Shown piece by piece: positions 32,750-40,663 of a DNA stretch of 64,000 nucleotides. Positions within the stretch are counted from its first letter, which is position 1, and every line of letters begins with the position of its first letter. Origin of the DNA: Algoriphagus oliviformis. Lineage in GTDB: Bacteria > Bacteroidota > Bacteroidia > Cytophagales > Cyclobacteriaceae. The translations under genes were made by a program, and so were the position numbers. Under the pieces are notes generated by a model, which made no database searches, was not told the origin of the DNA, and saw nothing but the letters and a program-made list of their open reading frames with translations. The stretch lies in the NCBI RefSeq assembly GCF_017254915.1, contig NZ_JAFKCT010000001.1:930001-994000 (forward strand), written 5' to 3'.

Positions 32750-32908
32750 CCACTAAGGCACCAAGGTATTATGAATTCTTTTTCAAACGGAGGACAGCGA
32801 AACTCTGCGCCTTTGCGAGAAAAAGGAGCGAAGGCTCGCAGAGACGGAAAGCCGCAAAGGGTTGTTTTTTTTTGGTAAACTTTATTCGCGTCTTCGTGCC
32901 TTTGTGGC
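32749..32908. repeat. Nested imperfect inverted repeat (GCCACTAAGGCACCAAGG family)
   Basis: The outer arms GCCACTAAGGCACCAAGG (32749-32766) and CTTCGTGCCTTTGTGGC (32892-32908) match in about 15 of 17 positions. Inner pairs are CTCTGCG/CGCAGAG (32803-32809 with 32837-32843) and CCTTTGCG/CGCAAAGG (32810-32817 with 32853-32860). Confidence 0.8.
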
Positions 32909-33001
32909 AAAATAAGAGTTATTGGGAAATGGTTATTGAGTTATTCCAAAAAGGGACGCCGCACGCTTCAGCTTTCAGATTTTAACCTTCTGACTTTTCG
33001 G

Positions 33002-33033
33002 TACTGCCAACTGAGACTGCCCACTGCCAGCTG
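33002..33033. repeat. Degenerate CTGCCAACTG word repeat
   Basis: Imperfect reiterations of ACTGCCAACTG and ACTGCCCACTGCCAG. The complementary word family (GGGCAGTTTGCAGT) occurs at 43513-43572. Confidence 0.7.
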
Positions 33034-33063
33034 ATAAATGCCATCTTGTCACATTTTTTCAAG

Positions 33064-33079
33064 TGGAACGGGCATTGAT
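33064..33079 (+). promoter_or_regulatory. Possible sigma-54-like promoter of htpG
   Basis: TGGAACGGGCATTGAT resembles the -24/-12 consensus TGGCACG-N4-TTGCW, except that the second -12 base is A, not C. It would give a leader of about 35-40 bases. A GCCATCTTGTCAC segment lies about 25 bp upstream and could bind an activator. No TAnnTTTG box is present in this gap. Confidence 0.35.
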
Positions 33080-33127
33080 AATCCCCTTTTGTAAAAATTT
33101 TGTAACCATTTAAACTGATTCATAACC

Positions 33128-35014
33128 ATGCAGGAAAAAGGTACCATCTCGATCCATACCGAGAATATTTTCCCGATCATCAAGAAATTCCTTTACTCTG
33201 ACCACGAGATCTTCCTTCGCGAGCTCGTATCCAACGCAGTCGACGCGACGCAGAAGATCAAGCGTCTGGCGACTTTGGGACAGTACAAGGGCGAACTGGG
33301 CGATCTGACCGTGGAGGTTTCTTTTGACGAGAAAAAGAAGACCATCACCATCTCCGACAAAGGGCTCGGGATGACCGCCGAGGAGATCAAAAAGTACATC
33401 AACCAGATTGCTTTCTCCGGCGCAACCGAGTTTGTGGAGAAGTTCAAGGACGCCAAAGACGCCAATGAGATCATCGGTAAGTTTGGTTTGGGCTTCTATT
33501 CCGCCTTTATGGTGGCCAAAAACGTGGAAATCCACACCCTTTCTTACCAAGACGGAGCGGAGCCAGCCATTTGGGTGTGCGACGGCAGCACTGAGTTTGA
33601 GATCAAAAAAGGCAAGAAAAAGACCCGTGGCACGGACATCATCCTCCATGTCAACGAGGAGTCTGAGGAATTTCTCGATAAGTGGAAGCTGCAAGGAATC
33701 TTGGACAAATACGCCAAATTCCTTCCAGTTCCGATCAAGTTTGGCACCAAGTCCGAGTCTGTAGAAGACGGCGTGGATGACAAAGGCGAGAAAAAGTGGA
33801 AGTCCGTTGAGGTTGACAACATCATCAACACCACCGCTCCGATCTGGACCAAGTCTCCAAGCGAGCTGACTGACGAGGATTACCTGAAGTTCTACAAGGA
33901 GCTCTATCCGATGAGCGAGGATCCGCTGTTCTGGATTCACCTGAACGTGGACTACCCGTTCAATTTGACCGGGGTGCTCTATTTCCCGAAAGTGAAAAAC
34001 GAGTTTGAGCTTCAGCGTAACAAGATCAAGCTTTTCAGCCGCCAAGTCTTTATCACCGACGAAGTGAAGGATATCGTCCCTGAGTTCCTCATGCTGCTCC
34101 ACGGCGTGATCGACTCTCCAGATATTCCTTTGAACGTATCAAGAAGCTTCTTGCAGGCGGATGGAAACGTAAAGAAAATCAACAACTACATCACCAAAAA
34201 GGTGGCGGACAAGTTGGCTGAACTTTATAAAAAAGACAGAAAAGCCTACGAAGAAAAGTGGAACGACATCGGTCTCTTTGTGAAGTACGGCATGATCTCA
34301 GAGGAGAAATTCTACGAGAAAGGCAAGGACTTTACGTTGCTGAAAAACACCAAGGGCGAATACTTCACCTTGGACGAGTACCGCGAGAAGGTGAAAGCCA
34401 TTCAAACCGACAAAAACGACACGACTGTTTTCCTTTACTCCACTGACCTCAACAAGCAGGACAGCTTCATCGAGTCGGCCAACAAGAAGGACTACGATGT
34501 CCTCGTGCTCGACTCTCCGATCGACAGCCACTTCATCCAGCATATCGAAACCAAGCTCGAGAAAACCCAGCTCAAGCGTGTGGACGCGGACGTGGCCGAG
34601 AAGCTGATCCAGAAAGACGACAGCTACGCCAATCTCCTGACAGAGGAGCAAAGCAAGTCCGTGAAGGAGCTTTTCGAAAAAGCGATCAACAACAAGTCCT
34701 ACACCGTGGAGGTGGAAGGCCTCAGCCCAGAGGAACTTCCGGTGACCATCACCATGGAAGAGTGGATGCGCAGGATGAAGGACATGGCGCAGACCGGAGG
34801 CGGTCCGATGAGCTTCTACGGCAACCTTCCTGACAGCTACAAAGTCGCCATCAACGGCAACCATCCCGTGGTGGACAAGATCCTCAAAGCGGACGGAGAA
34901 GAAGCCCAAACCAAACTGGCCAAACAGGCTTTTGACTTGGCTTTGCTTTCCCAAGGCTTGCTGACCGGCAAGGAATTGACTGCATTCGTAAGAAGAAGCG
35001 TGGAGATGCTGTAA
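33128..35014 (+). CDS. htpG: Molecular chaperone HtpG (Hsp90)
   Basis: 628 residues. GHKL ATPase motifs are complete: LRELVSNAVDA (about 31-41), DKGLGMT (about 77-83) and GKFGLGFYSAF (about 117-127). The middle domain has the catalytic arginine region NVSRSFLQ, and the C-terminal dimerisation domain follows. It remodels client proteins in the cytosol with DnaK. The 378-bp upstream gap is mainly repeats, with a possible sigma-54-like promoter close to the gene, consistent with stress control. Confidence 0.96.
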   Translation: MQEKGTISIHTENIFPIIKKFLYSDHEIFLRELVSNAVDATQKIKRLATLGQYKGELGDLTVEVSFDEKKKTITISDKGLGMTAEEIKKYINQIAFSGATEFVEKFKDAKDANEIIGKFGLGFYSAFMVAKNVEIHTLSYQDGAEPAIWVCDGSTEFEIKKGKKKTRGTDIILHVNEESEEFLDKWKLQGILDKYAKFLPVPIKFGTKSESVEDGVDDKGEKKWKSVEVDNIINTTAPIWTKSPSELTDEDYLKFYKELYPMSEDPLFWIHLNVDYPFNLTGVLYFPKVKNEFELQRNKIKLFSRQVFITDEVKDIVPEFLMLLHGVIDSPDIPLNVSRSFLQADGNVKKINNYITKKVADKLAELYKKDRKAYEEKWNDIGLFVKYGMISEEKFYEKGKDFTLLKNTKGEYFTLDEYREKVKAIQTDKNDTTVFLYSTDLNKQDSFIESANKKDYDVLVLDSPIDSHFIQHIETKLEKTQLKRVDADVAEKLIQKDDSYANLLTEEQSKSVKELFEKAINNKSYTVEVEGLSPEELPVTITMEEWMRRMKDMAQTGGGPMSFYGNLPDSYKVAINGNHPVVDKILKADGEEAQTKLAKQAFDLALLSQGLLTGKELTAFVRRSVEML

Positions 35015-35034
35015 GTTTCTCCTGACTCAAATGA

Positions 35035-35068
35035 AACCCTCCAAAGGCTCGTCCTTGGAGGGTTTTTT
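35035..35068 (+). terminator. Terminator after htpG
   Basis: AACCCTCCAA (35035-35044) pairs perfectly with TTGGAGGGTT (35055-35064), followed by a T run. Confidence 0.88.
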
Positions 35069-35080
35069 CTTTTCGATACC

Positions 35081-35536
35081 TTATCTCAAATAGGCCAGCA
35101 GCTCCGCATCAGCCAGTTCCTTGGACTTATAGTACAGGCTGATCTGGTGGTCTGCGTGCGCTTTTTCGAGCTGTCGTAGCTCCGCTACCGAAACTTTCAT
35201 AGGCTTGTTTTCGCTGGGACTGTTGGCAAAGCTCCACTGCTTGAGCTCATGGCCTTGGGCATCTTTCAGTACAATCACGCGCTCGCTGCCCGAGCCGGAC
35301 TTGACGGTGCAGTGGTTGTACTTGACCCAAAGCAGGTCTTGGGGAGCAGCTTTGTCCAGTTGCAGCGTGCGTAGATTCAGGGGTTGGTTGATGTACTGCT
35401 TTAGGATCAGCTTGTCGTTCAGGTAGATCTCATAGCTGTCCAGGCCGAGCTTGGGAGAAAAGGCCATCGTCGTCAGGCCGATCAGGAGTGCCGCCAGCAG
35501 GCTGGCGAGAGTGGTTTTTGCATTTAGAGTTTTCAT
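35081..35536 (-). CDS. Hypothetical exported protein (151 aa)
   Basis: The ATG at 35536 begins a signal peptide (MKTLNAKTTLASLLAALLIGLTT is the region; cut near AFS). I do not recognise the mature part: it has a strand-rich DSYEIYLNDKLILKQY start, a KYNHCTVKSGSG segment with one cysteine and a Lys/Glu-rich helical end. It faces the LytTR regulator gene divergently and may be controlled by it. Function unknown. Confidence 0.68.
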   Translation of the reverse strand: MKTLNAKTTLASLLAALLIGLTTMAFSPKLGLDSYEIYLNDKLILKQYINQPLNLRTLQLDKAAPQDLLWVKYNHCTVKSGSGSERVIVLKDAQGHELKQWSFANSPSENKPMKVSVAELRQLEKAHADHQISLYYKSKELADAELLAYLR

Positions 35537-35689
35537 GGTGTGATTCGTTGAAGTGAGTTTGTGTTTTTTTAACTTGTGTAGAAGCCTTCCCATCCCCTCA
35601 TTCAGAGCCGGTTGAAAAAGGACGGAGGGAAAGCCCTTGGGTAAGCTTACGCCGATCCTCAAAAAAGGTAAAATGCCTAGCCCGGAAAG

Positions 35690-35769
35690 TAGACCAACGG
35701 CTCGGATACTAGACTTAGGATAGGCGAGGATAGGTGGTTCGTTGGTCGACTATATGCGCCTTTGGTCTA
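35690..35769. promoter_or_regulatory. Dyad cluster upstream of the LytTR gene
   Basis: GACCAACG (35692-35699) pairs with CGTTGGTC (35740-35747), and TAGACCAA (35690-35697) pairs with TTGGTCTA (35762-35769). A direct repeat AGGATAGG also occurs twice between the arms. These could be sites for the LytTR regulator or another factor; this is inference. Confidence 0.4.
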
Positions 35770-35805
35770 TTCCCTAGGATCGGAAGCCGGATTTGTGCGT
35801 AATTG

Positions 35806-36624
35806 ATGCTTAGACCTCCACTGCCTATGTCAGCAACCTTTCGCTCCAAACTTTTGTCCCGCACCCAGCTCCTTCACCTGCTGTTTTGGACGGTGATCAC
35901 GCTGATTTTTATTTACGACAGGCGATACCTGATCATGAAGTTTCGCCTGCCGGAGCACTTCATTGCCTGTGTGGTCGTGAGGATGGGACTCTTGATTTCG
36001 CTGGTGTATTTTCATCTGAATGTGCTCGTGCCGCGTTATTTCCAAACCCGGAAATACGGATTGTACACCCCGCTGCTCTTGCTTTCGCTCGGGATCTACG
36101 TCAGCCTGCAAAATGCCTATGACATCTACCTCTATGGATTTGTGATCGGGGATGTGCGGAGCAGGGACTTTTGGAGCGCCTTTCCCTACAACTTTTTTAC
36201 CACGCTGTGGTATCTGGCGCTCACCGCGGGACTGAAGTTGAGCTTGGATCGCTATGGAGAAAAGGGAAAAACAAGCCAGGACGTGGAGCTATCCGCTGGC
36301 CTCCATTCTGTGGATAGGCAGGTGATGCTGAAAAGCGGCACCAAGCAGGTCAGGGTCGACCTCGACTCGGTCACCCATGTCAAGGGCCTCAAGGACTACT
36401 CCATCGTCTATACTGAAGATGATCAGGTCATCGTGAAGGGCTCGCTGAAAAGTGCTGAGCAGCTGCTGGGGTTAAAAAAACTGGTGCGTGTCCACAAATC
36501 CTACCTTGTGGCGTTGGATAGGATCAAGACCATCGAGGGAAACCAGATCATCTTGGACCAGCATTCCATCCCTATCGGGAGGTCGTATAAAAAGGAGCTT
36601 TTTCAGCATTTGGTACCTTCCTGA
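35806..36624 (+). CDS. Membrane-bound LytTR transcriptional regulator
   Basis: 272 residues from the ATG at 35806 (a second Met at 35827 is also possible). Four hydrophobic segments lie in the first 150 residues (about 25-45, 53-70, 85-105 and 125-145), followed by a linker and a LytTR DNA-binding domain (about 165-270: VDLDSVTHVKGLKDYSIVY, LVRVHKSYLVALDRI, IPIGRSYKKEL). A single-chain membrane sensor with a LytTR output, without a kinase, is common in Bacteroidota. Dyads upstream may serve autoregulation. Confidence 0.87.
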   Translation: MLRPPLPMSATFRSKLLSRTQLLHLLFWTVITLIFIYDRRYLIMKFRLPEHFIACVVVRMGLLISLVYFHLNVLVPRYFQTRKYGLYTPLLLLSLGIYVSLQNAYDIYLYGFVIGDVRSRDFWSAFPYNFFTTLWYLALTAGLKLSLDRYGEKGKTSQDVELSAGLHSVDRQVMLKSGTKQVRVDLDSVTHVKGLKDYSIVYTEDDQVIVKGSLKSAEQLLGLKKLVRVHKSYLVALDRIKTIEGNQIILDQHSIPIGRSYKKELFQHLVPS

Positions 36625-36695
36625 TCCTTTATCTTTCCAAAAGCGATACCCCACTTCGGCACTAGGCTATTCGTCTTTTTATCGTATTTTTGATC

Positions 36696-37112
36696 ATGCT
36701 TTCCAAAAAGACCAAATACGCCCTCCACGCCCTGACCTACCTCGGCAAGCACCGGGAAAACAAGACCGTCCTCATCCAGGATATCGCCGAGGAGCATGGG
36801 ATTTCCCACAAGTTTTTGGAAAACATCCTCCTCGAGCTGAGAAAGGCGGGCTACCTCGGCAGCAAAAAGGGAAAAGGCGGAGGCTACTACCTCATCAAGG
36901 AGCCCAAAGAAATCCCCCTTTCCCGCATCATCAGACTGCTCGACGGCCCCATTGCCCTGCTCCCCTGCGTCAGCCTCAACTACTATGAACCCTGCGCAGA
37001 ATGCAAAAGCGAGGTCCAATGCGGGATCAATAAAGTGATGGTGCAGGTGCGGGATGAGACGCTTAAGATATTGGAAAACAAGTCTTTGCAGGATATTCTG
37101 GACGGGGAATAA
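36696..37112 (+). CDS. Rrf2 family transcriptional regulator
   Basis: 138 residues from the ATG at 36696 (MLSKKTKYALHALTYLG is the standard start). The winged helix covers 1-75, with recognition helix HGISHKFLENILLELRKAGYL and wing KGKGGGYYLI. Cysteines at 91, 100, 103 and 109 lie where IscR-type proteins bind Fe-S clusters, so it could sense Fe-S or sulfur status. It precedes the sulfate-assimilation operon by 74 bp, and that gap holds a perfect inverted repeat. By position it is the likely operon regulator, like CymR in Bacillus; this is inference. Confidence 0.9.
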   Translation: MLSKKTKYALHALTYLGKHRENKTVLIQDIAEEHGISHKFLENILLELRKAGYLGSKKGKGGGYYLIKEPKEIPLSRIIRLLDGPIALLPCVSLNYYEPCAECKSEVQCGINKVMVQVRDETLKILENKSLQDILDGE

Positions 37113-37131
37113 AATTTTTTATCCATAAACT

Positions 37132-37146
37132 CTATAAAATTTATAG
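37132..37146. promoter_or_regulatory. Perfect 7-1-7 inverted repeat: candidate Rrf2 operator
   Basis: CTATAAA-A-TTTATAG is a perfect dyad. It lies 8 bp upstream of the -7 box at 37155, so it covers the -33 region of the operon promoter. It sits directly between the Rrf2 gene and the sulfate operon. Confidence 0.65.
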
Positions 37147-37154
37147 GGATTATA

Positions 37155-37162
37155 TACTTTTG
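37155..37162 (+). promoter_or_regulatory. Promoter -7 box for the sulfate-assimilation operon
   Basis: TACTTTTG matches TAnnTTTG; the leader to the ATG at 37187 would be about 18 bases. The adjacent dyad at 37132-37146 overlaps the -33 position. Confidence 0.6.
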
Positions 37163-37186
37163 TTTTTCCCATCCGTAAAGAAAGCC

Positions 37187-37465
37187 ATGATACTAGATCA
37201 AATAGCAAAGAAGTTCTTTTCCCCCAAGTCGGGAAAAGACAGCAATGCCAAAAGCCTGCTAAAGTCTATCTCTTGGAGGATCGTGGGGACGCTGGATACC
37301 ATCGTGATATCCTACTTTATCACCGGACAGCTGGTCATGGCGGTGTCGATCGGATCGGTGGAGGTTTTCTCCAAGATCATCCTCTACTATTTCCATGAGC
37401 GCGTATGGGAAAACGCAACCAAAAACAAAATCGATGAGCCAAAGCCTGAATACATCCGATCTTGA
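37187..37465 (+). CDS. DUF2061 family membrane protein
   Basis: 92 residues from the ATG at 37187. DUF2061 motifs are visible: SLLKSISWRIVGTLDTIVISY and SVEVFSKIILYYFHERVWE. One or two membrane segments lie near 33-72. The biochemical role is unknown. It is the first gene after the operator and overlaps cysH by 32 bp, so it is expressed with sulfate assimilation. A role in sulfate or sulfite handling is a reasonable but untested inference. Confidence 0.88.
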   Translation: MILDQIAKKFFSPKSGKDSNAKSLLKSISWRIVGTLDTIVISYFITGQLVMAVSIGSVEVFSKIILYYFHERVWENATKNKIDEPKPEYIRS

Positions 37466-38138
37466 GTCGAGACTCGAATCGCTGAGTGCGGGAGAGGGCT
37501 TGGCCTTGATCGCCGAGCTGTTCCCTGGTAAGGTGGTCTTCTCCACCTCTCTTGGCCAGGAAGACCAGGTCATCACCCAGCTGATCGCTACGCAAAACCT
37601 GCCGGTGCAGATCTTTTCCCTGGACACGGGAAGGCTTTTTCCGGAGACACTGGAGCTGCTGGCCCGTACCGAGAGCAAATACAAAACCCGAATAAAGGTT
37701 TACTATCCCGAAACTTCCTCGGTGGAAAAGCTGGTGGGCGAGATCGGGATCAACGGCTTCTACGAGTCGGTCGAAAACCGCAAGTCCTGCTGCTATGTCC
37801 GCAAGGTGGAACCGCTCAAGCGGGCTCTTGCCGGCAACGAGGTCTGGATCACTGGCCTTCGTGCGGAGCAGAGTGCCAATCGTGGCGGGATGAAGCGGGT
37901 GGAATGGGACGAGGCCAATCAAATCCTCAAATACAATCCGCTTTTGGACTGGACTTTTGACCAGATGATCGCCTATATCAACGAGCACAAAATCCCCTAC
38001 AACCCGCTCCACGACCAAGGCTTCGTCAGCATAGGCTGCGCTCCTTGTACGCGGGCGATTTTCCCCGGAGAAGATGCCCGCGCTGGCCGCTGGTGGTGGG
38101 AAGATTCCAAGAAGGAGTGTGGGCTGCATGCCAAGTGA
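37434..38138 (+). CDS. cysH: Phosphoadenylyl/adenylyl-sulfate reductase
   Basis: 234 residues from the ATG at 37434; an earlier in-frame ATG at 37395 would overlap DUF2061 even more. The PP-loop-like SLGQEDQVI, the paired cysteines KSCCYVRKVEP, the IGCAPCTR pair and the catalytic ECGLH tail are all present. The CC...CxxC set binds a [4Fe-4S] cluster and marks the APS-using type, which removes the need for an APS kinase (no cysC here). It reduces activated sulfate to sulfite using thioredoxin. Confidence 0.95.
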   Translation: MSQSLNTSDLESRLESLSAGEGLALIAELFPGKVVFSTSLGQEDQVITQLIATQNLPVQIFSLDTGRLFPETLELLARTESKYKTRIKVYYPETSSVEKLVGEIGINGFYESVENRKSCCYVRKVEPLKRALAGNEVWITGLRAEQSANRGGMKRVEWDEANQILKYNPLLDWTFDQMIAYINEHKIPYNPLHDQGFVSIGCAPCTRAIFPGEDARAGRWWWEDSKKECGLHAK

Positions 38139-38145
38139 GAGGCGA

Positions 38146-38250
38146 GAGGCTAGATACAAGACACAAGACGCTAGACATAAGAATAATCGGATAGAAGTCC
38201 TTTTTGCCTCGTAAATCGTACTTCGTAAATCCTAAATCAAAATCGCAAAT
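38146..38250. repeat. Two degenerate word repeats between cysH and cysD
   Basis: First comes TAGATACAAGACACAAG/CTAGACATAAG (38146-38181), then a CCTCGTAAATC-CTTCGTAAATC-AAATCAAAATCGCAAAT block (38206-38250) that runs up to the cysD ATG. Each has relatives elsewhere: the first at 39149-39180 and 43732-43789, the second (inverted) at 46484-46517. Confidence 0.75.
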
Positions 38251-39148
38251 GGAGAACCTATTCATACCTAACCCCAAAGAAGCAGAGTCGATCCAAATCC
38301 TAAGGGAAGTGGCGGCGCAGTTTGAGCGACCCGTCCTGCTTTTTTCCGGAGGAAAAGACTCGATCACCTTGGTCAGATTGGCTCAAAAGGCCTTTTTCCC
38401 TGCGAAAATCCCCTTCCCACTCCTTCACGTGGACACAGGGCACAACTTCCCTGAGACCATCGAGTTTCGTGACAACCTGGTGAAAGAGCTTGGCCTGGAG
38501 CTGATCGTGCGCAACGTGCAGGACTCCATCGACCAAGGCAAGGTGCGTGAGGAGCGCGGCCGCTATGCGAGCCGAAACACGCTGCAGACGACGACTTTGC
38601 TCGACGCCATTGAGGAGTTCAAGTTTGACGCTTGTATCGGGGGAGCGAGAAGGGACGAGGAGAAGGCCCGGGCCAAAGAGCGCGTGTTTTCCGTTCGTGA
38701 CGACTTTGGACAGTGGGATGAAAAAAACCAGCGTCCGGAGCTTTTTGACATGCTCAATGGCAAGATCCACGTGGGTCAAAACGTACGCTGCTTTCCGATC
38801 TCCAACTGGACTGAGCTGGACGTGTGGGAATACATCCGCACCGAAAACATCGCCATCCCCAGCATCTACTTCGCGCACAAGCGGGAGGTATTCTTCCGCG
38901 ACGGCATGATCTGGACTGCCAACGAACACGTGTTCCGCGAGGCACATGAGGAAGTGGTGGAGAAAATGGTCCGCTTCCGCACCGTGGGCGACATGACCTG
39001 TACTGCGGCGGTACTTTCCGAAGCGGTCTCCCTGGACGACGTGGTTTCCGAAATCAGACTTTCTACCATCTCCGAGCGAGGTGCCCGTATCGACGACAAG
39101 CGCTCCGAGGCGGCAATGGAGACGAGAAAGAAAGTGGGATACTTCTAA
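38249..39148 (+). CDS. cysD: Sulfate adenylyltransferase subunit 2
   Basis: 299 residues from the ATG at 38249 (upstream in-frame codons are repeat sequence). The ATP pyrophosphatase P-loop is LLFSGGKDSITL; LHVDTGHNFPETIEFRD, RRDEEKARAKERVFS and a KVGYF C-terminus are diagnostic. With CysN it activates sulfate to APS at the cost of ATP and GTP. It lies third in the operon. Confidence 0.96.
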   Translation: MENLFIPNPKEAESIQILREVAAQFERPVLLFSGGKDSITLVRLAQKAFFPAKIPFPLLHVDTGHNFPETIEFRDNLVKELGLELIVRNVQDSIDQGKVREERGRYASRNTLQTTTLLDAIEEFKFDACIGGARRDEEKARAKERVFSVRDDFGQWDEKNQRPELFDMLNGKIHVGQNVRCFPISNWTELDVWEYIRTENIAIPSIYFAHKREVFFRDGMIWTANEHVFREAHEEVVEKMVRFRTVGDMTCTAAVLSEAVSLDDVVSEIRLSTISERGARIDDKRSEAAMETRKKVGYF

Positions 39149-39262
39149 GTATCAAGATACAAGTAGCTAGTATCAAGAAGCTGTGCCGCTTCTCCAGAAG
39201 CTGCGCAACAAGCGAAAAAGCTTTTAAAACCATCCATGGACTATCGTCCATCAACTATCGAC
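39149..39262. repeat. Repeat-filled gap between cysD and cysN
   Basis: The gap is built from three repeat types: TATCAAGATACAAG/GTAGCTAGTATCAAG (39149-39180), the hairpin GCTTCT-CC-AGAAGC (39188-39201), and CCATGGACTATCGTCCATCAACTATCGAC words (39231-39262). Confidence 0.75.
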
Positions 39263-39272
39263 TTAACAAACA

Positions 39273-40532
39273 ATGGATATACAAGGCAGAAAACTCATCA
39301 AGATCGCCACAGCAGGTTCCGTGGATGACGGCAAAAGCACCCTGATCGGTCGTTTGCTGTACGACACCAACTCCCTGACCACGGACAAGATAGAGGCCAT
39401 CGAACGCAACTCTAAGCAGCGAGGCTACGACTACCTGGACTTTTCCCTCGCCACCGACGGACTGGTGGCTGAGCGCGAGCAGGGCATCACCATCGATGTG
39501 GCGCACATCTATTTCAATACCGACAAGACCAATTTCATCGTAGCCGATACTCCGGGCCACGTGGAATATACCCGAAACATGGTCACAGGAGCCTCCACTT
39601 CCCAAGTGGCGGTGATCCTGATCGATGCCCGCAAAGGCGTGATCGAGCAGACCTATCGCCATTTTTTCATCAGCAACCTCCTCCGCATCTCCCACGTGGT
39701 AGTTGCCATCAACAAGATGGATCTCGTGGACTACAGCGAGGATGTGTTCCTGAAAATCAAGAGCGACTTCGATGCGCTGGTGGAGAAAAGCAACTTCCAC
39801 GAAGACCAGATCACCTTCATCCCTGTCTCTGCCTTGAAGGGGGAAAATGTGACCCGTAAGTCTGAACACATGCCTTGGTATGTGGGCAACACGCTTTTGG
39901 ATCATTTGGAGATCCTAGAGCCGGAAGACCTCCAAGAACGCTCGGTGGCGAGATTCCCCGTGCAGTACGTGATCCGTCCAAAGACCGAAGCTTACCACGA
40001 CTTCCGCGGATTTTCCGGCAAGCTCCACGGACACAGCCTGAAGGTAGGCGACGAAGTGACCGTCCTTCCGTCTGGAAACAAATCCAAGATCAAGAGCATC
40101 GAGTTTTTTGACCAAAAACTGGAATGGGTAGCCGCTGGAGCCTCGGTGACGATCACCCTCGAGGACGAGGTGGACTGCAGCCGCGGCGACATGATCGTGC
40201 GGGCCGGCGAGGAGCCAAAGAGCGAAAAGGCCATCTCCGCCACCCTTTGCCAAGTCAACAGCAAGGCGCTTAAGGTAGGAGGAAAGTACATTCTCCAGCA
40301 CGGCGTCAACCGTGTCTTGGCCAAAGTGGATCAGATCGAGTCCCGCATCCACACGGACTTCAGCGGAGGAGAAGAGGCGGACCAACTGCGACTGAATGAC
40401 ATCGGCCGGGTGCATTTCCGCCTCAGCAAGCCTATCCATTTTGATTCCTACGAGACCAGCAAATCCAACGGGGCCTTTATCCTCATCGACGAGGGCACCT
40501 ATGATACGGTGAGTGTGGGTTTCATAAATTGA
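39273..40532 (+). CDS. cysN: Sulfate adenylyltransferase subunit 1 (GTPase)
   Basis: 419 residues of the EF-Tu-like GTPase family. G1 is GSVDDGKST (about 15-23), G3 DTPGH (about 92-96), G4 NKMD (about 147-150), and REQGITIDVAHIYF is the CysN switch. There is no C-terminal CysC (APS kinase) domain, which agrees with the APS-type CysH. It couples GTP hydrolysis to APS formation by CysD. Confidence 0.96.
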   Translation: MDIQGRKLIKIATAGSVDDGKSTLIGRLLYDTNSLTTDKIEAIERNSKQRGYDYLDFSLATDGLVAEREQGITIDVAHIYFNTDKTNFIVADTPGHVEYTRNMVTGASTSQVAVILIDARKGVIEQTYRHFFISNLLRISHVVVAINKMDLVDYSEDVFLKIKSDFDALVEKSNFHEDQITFIPVSALKGENVTRKSEHMPWYVGNTLLDHLEILEPEDLQERSVARFPVQYVIRPKTEAYHDFRGFSGKLHGHSLKVGDEVTVLPSGNKSKIKSIEFFDQKLEWVAAGASVTITLEDEVDCSRGDMIVRAGEEPKSEKAISATLCQVNSKALKVGGKYILQHGVNRVLAKVDQIESRIHTDFSGGEEADQLRLNDIGRVHFRLSKPIHFDSYETSKSNGAFILIDEGTYDTVSVGFIN

Positions 40533-40582
40533 AAAATTGCGCTAAGCAACCGAATTGACAATTGAAAATCCCGAGACCCACT

Positions 40583-40607
40583 CCCCCTTGCAAAGGGGGC
40601 AAGGGGG
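40583..40607. repeat. CCCCCTTGCAAAGGGGG hairpin repeat
   Basis: CCCCCTTGCAAAGGGGGCAAGGGGG contains overlapping self-complementary parts. It lies between cysN and the sulfite reductase gene and could act as an RNA hairpin within the operon message. Confidence 0.7.
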
Positions 40608-40663
40608 ATTTTCAAGAAATCTTTAAAACATAGTCCCCTTTCTGGGAAAAACCTATTACAGCC

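Noticed and set aside
36685-36692. TATTTTTG promoter-like box just before the Rrf2 gene
   Set aside because: It is only four bases from the ATG, so transcription would start inside the gene. The true promoter is probably elsewhere.
39273-40532. Missing APS kinase (cysC) as a broken sulfate pathway
   Set aside because: CysH has the two extra cysteine pairs of the APS-using type, so cysC is not needed.
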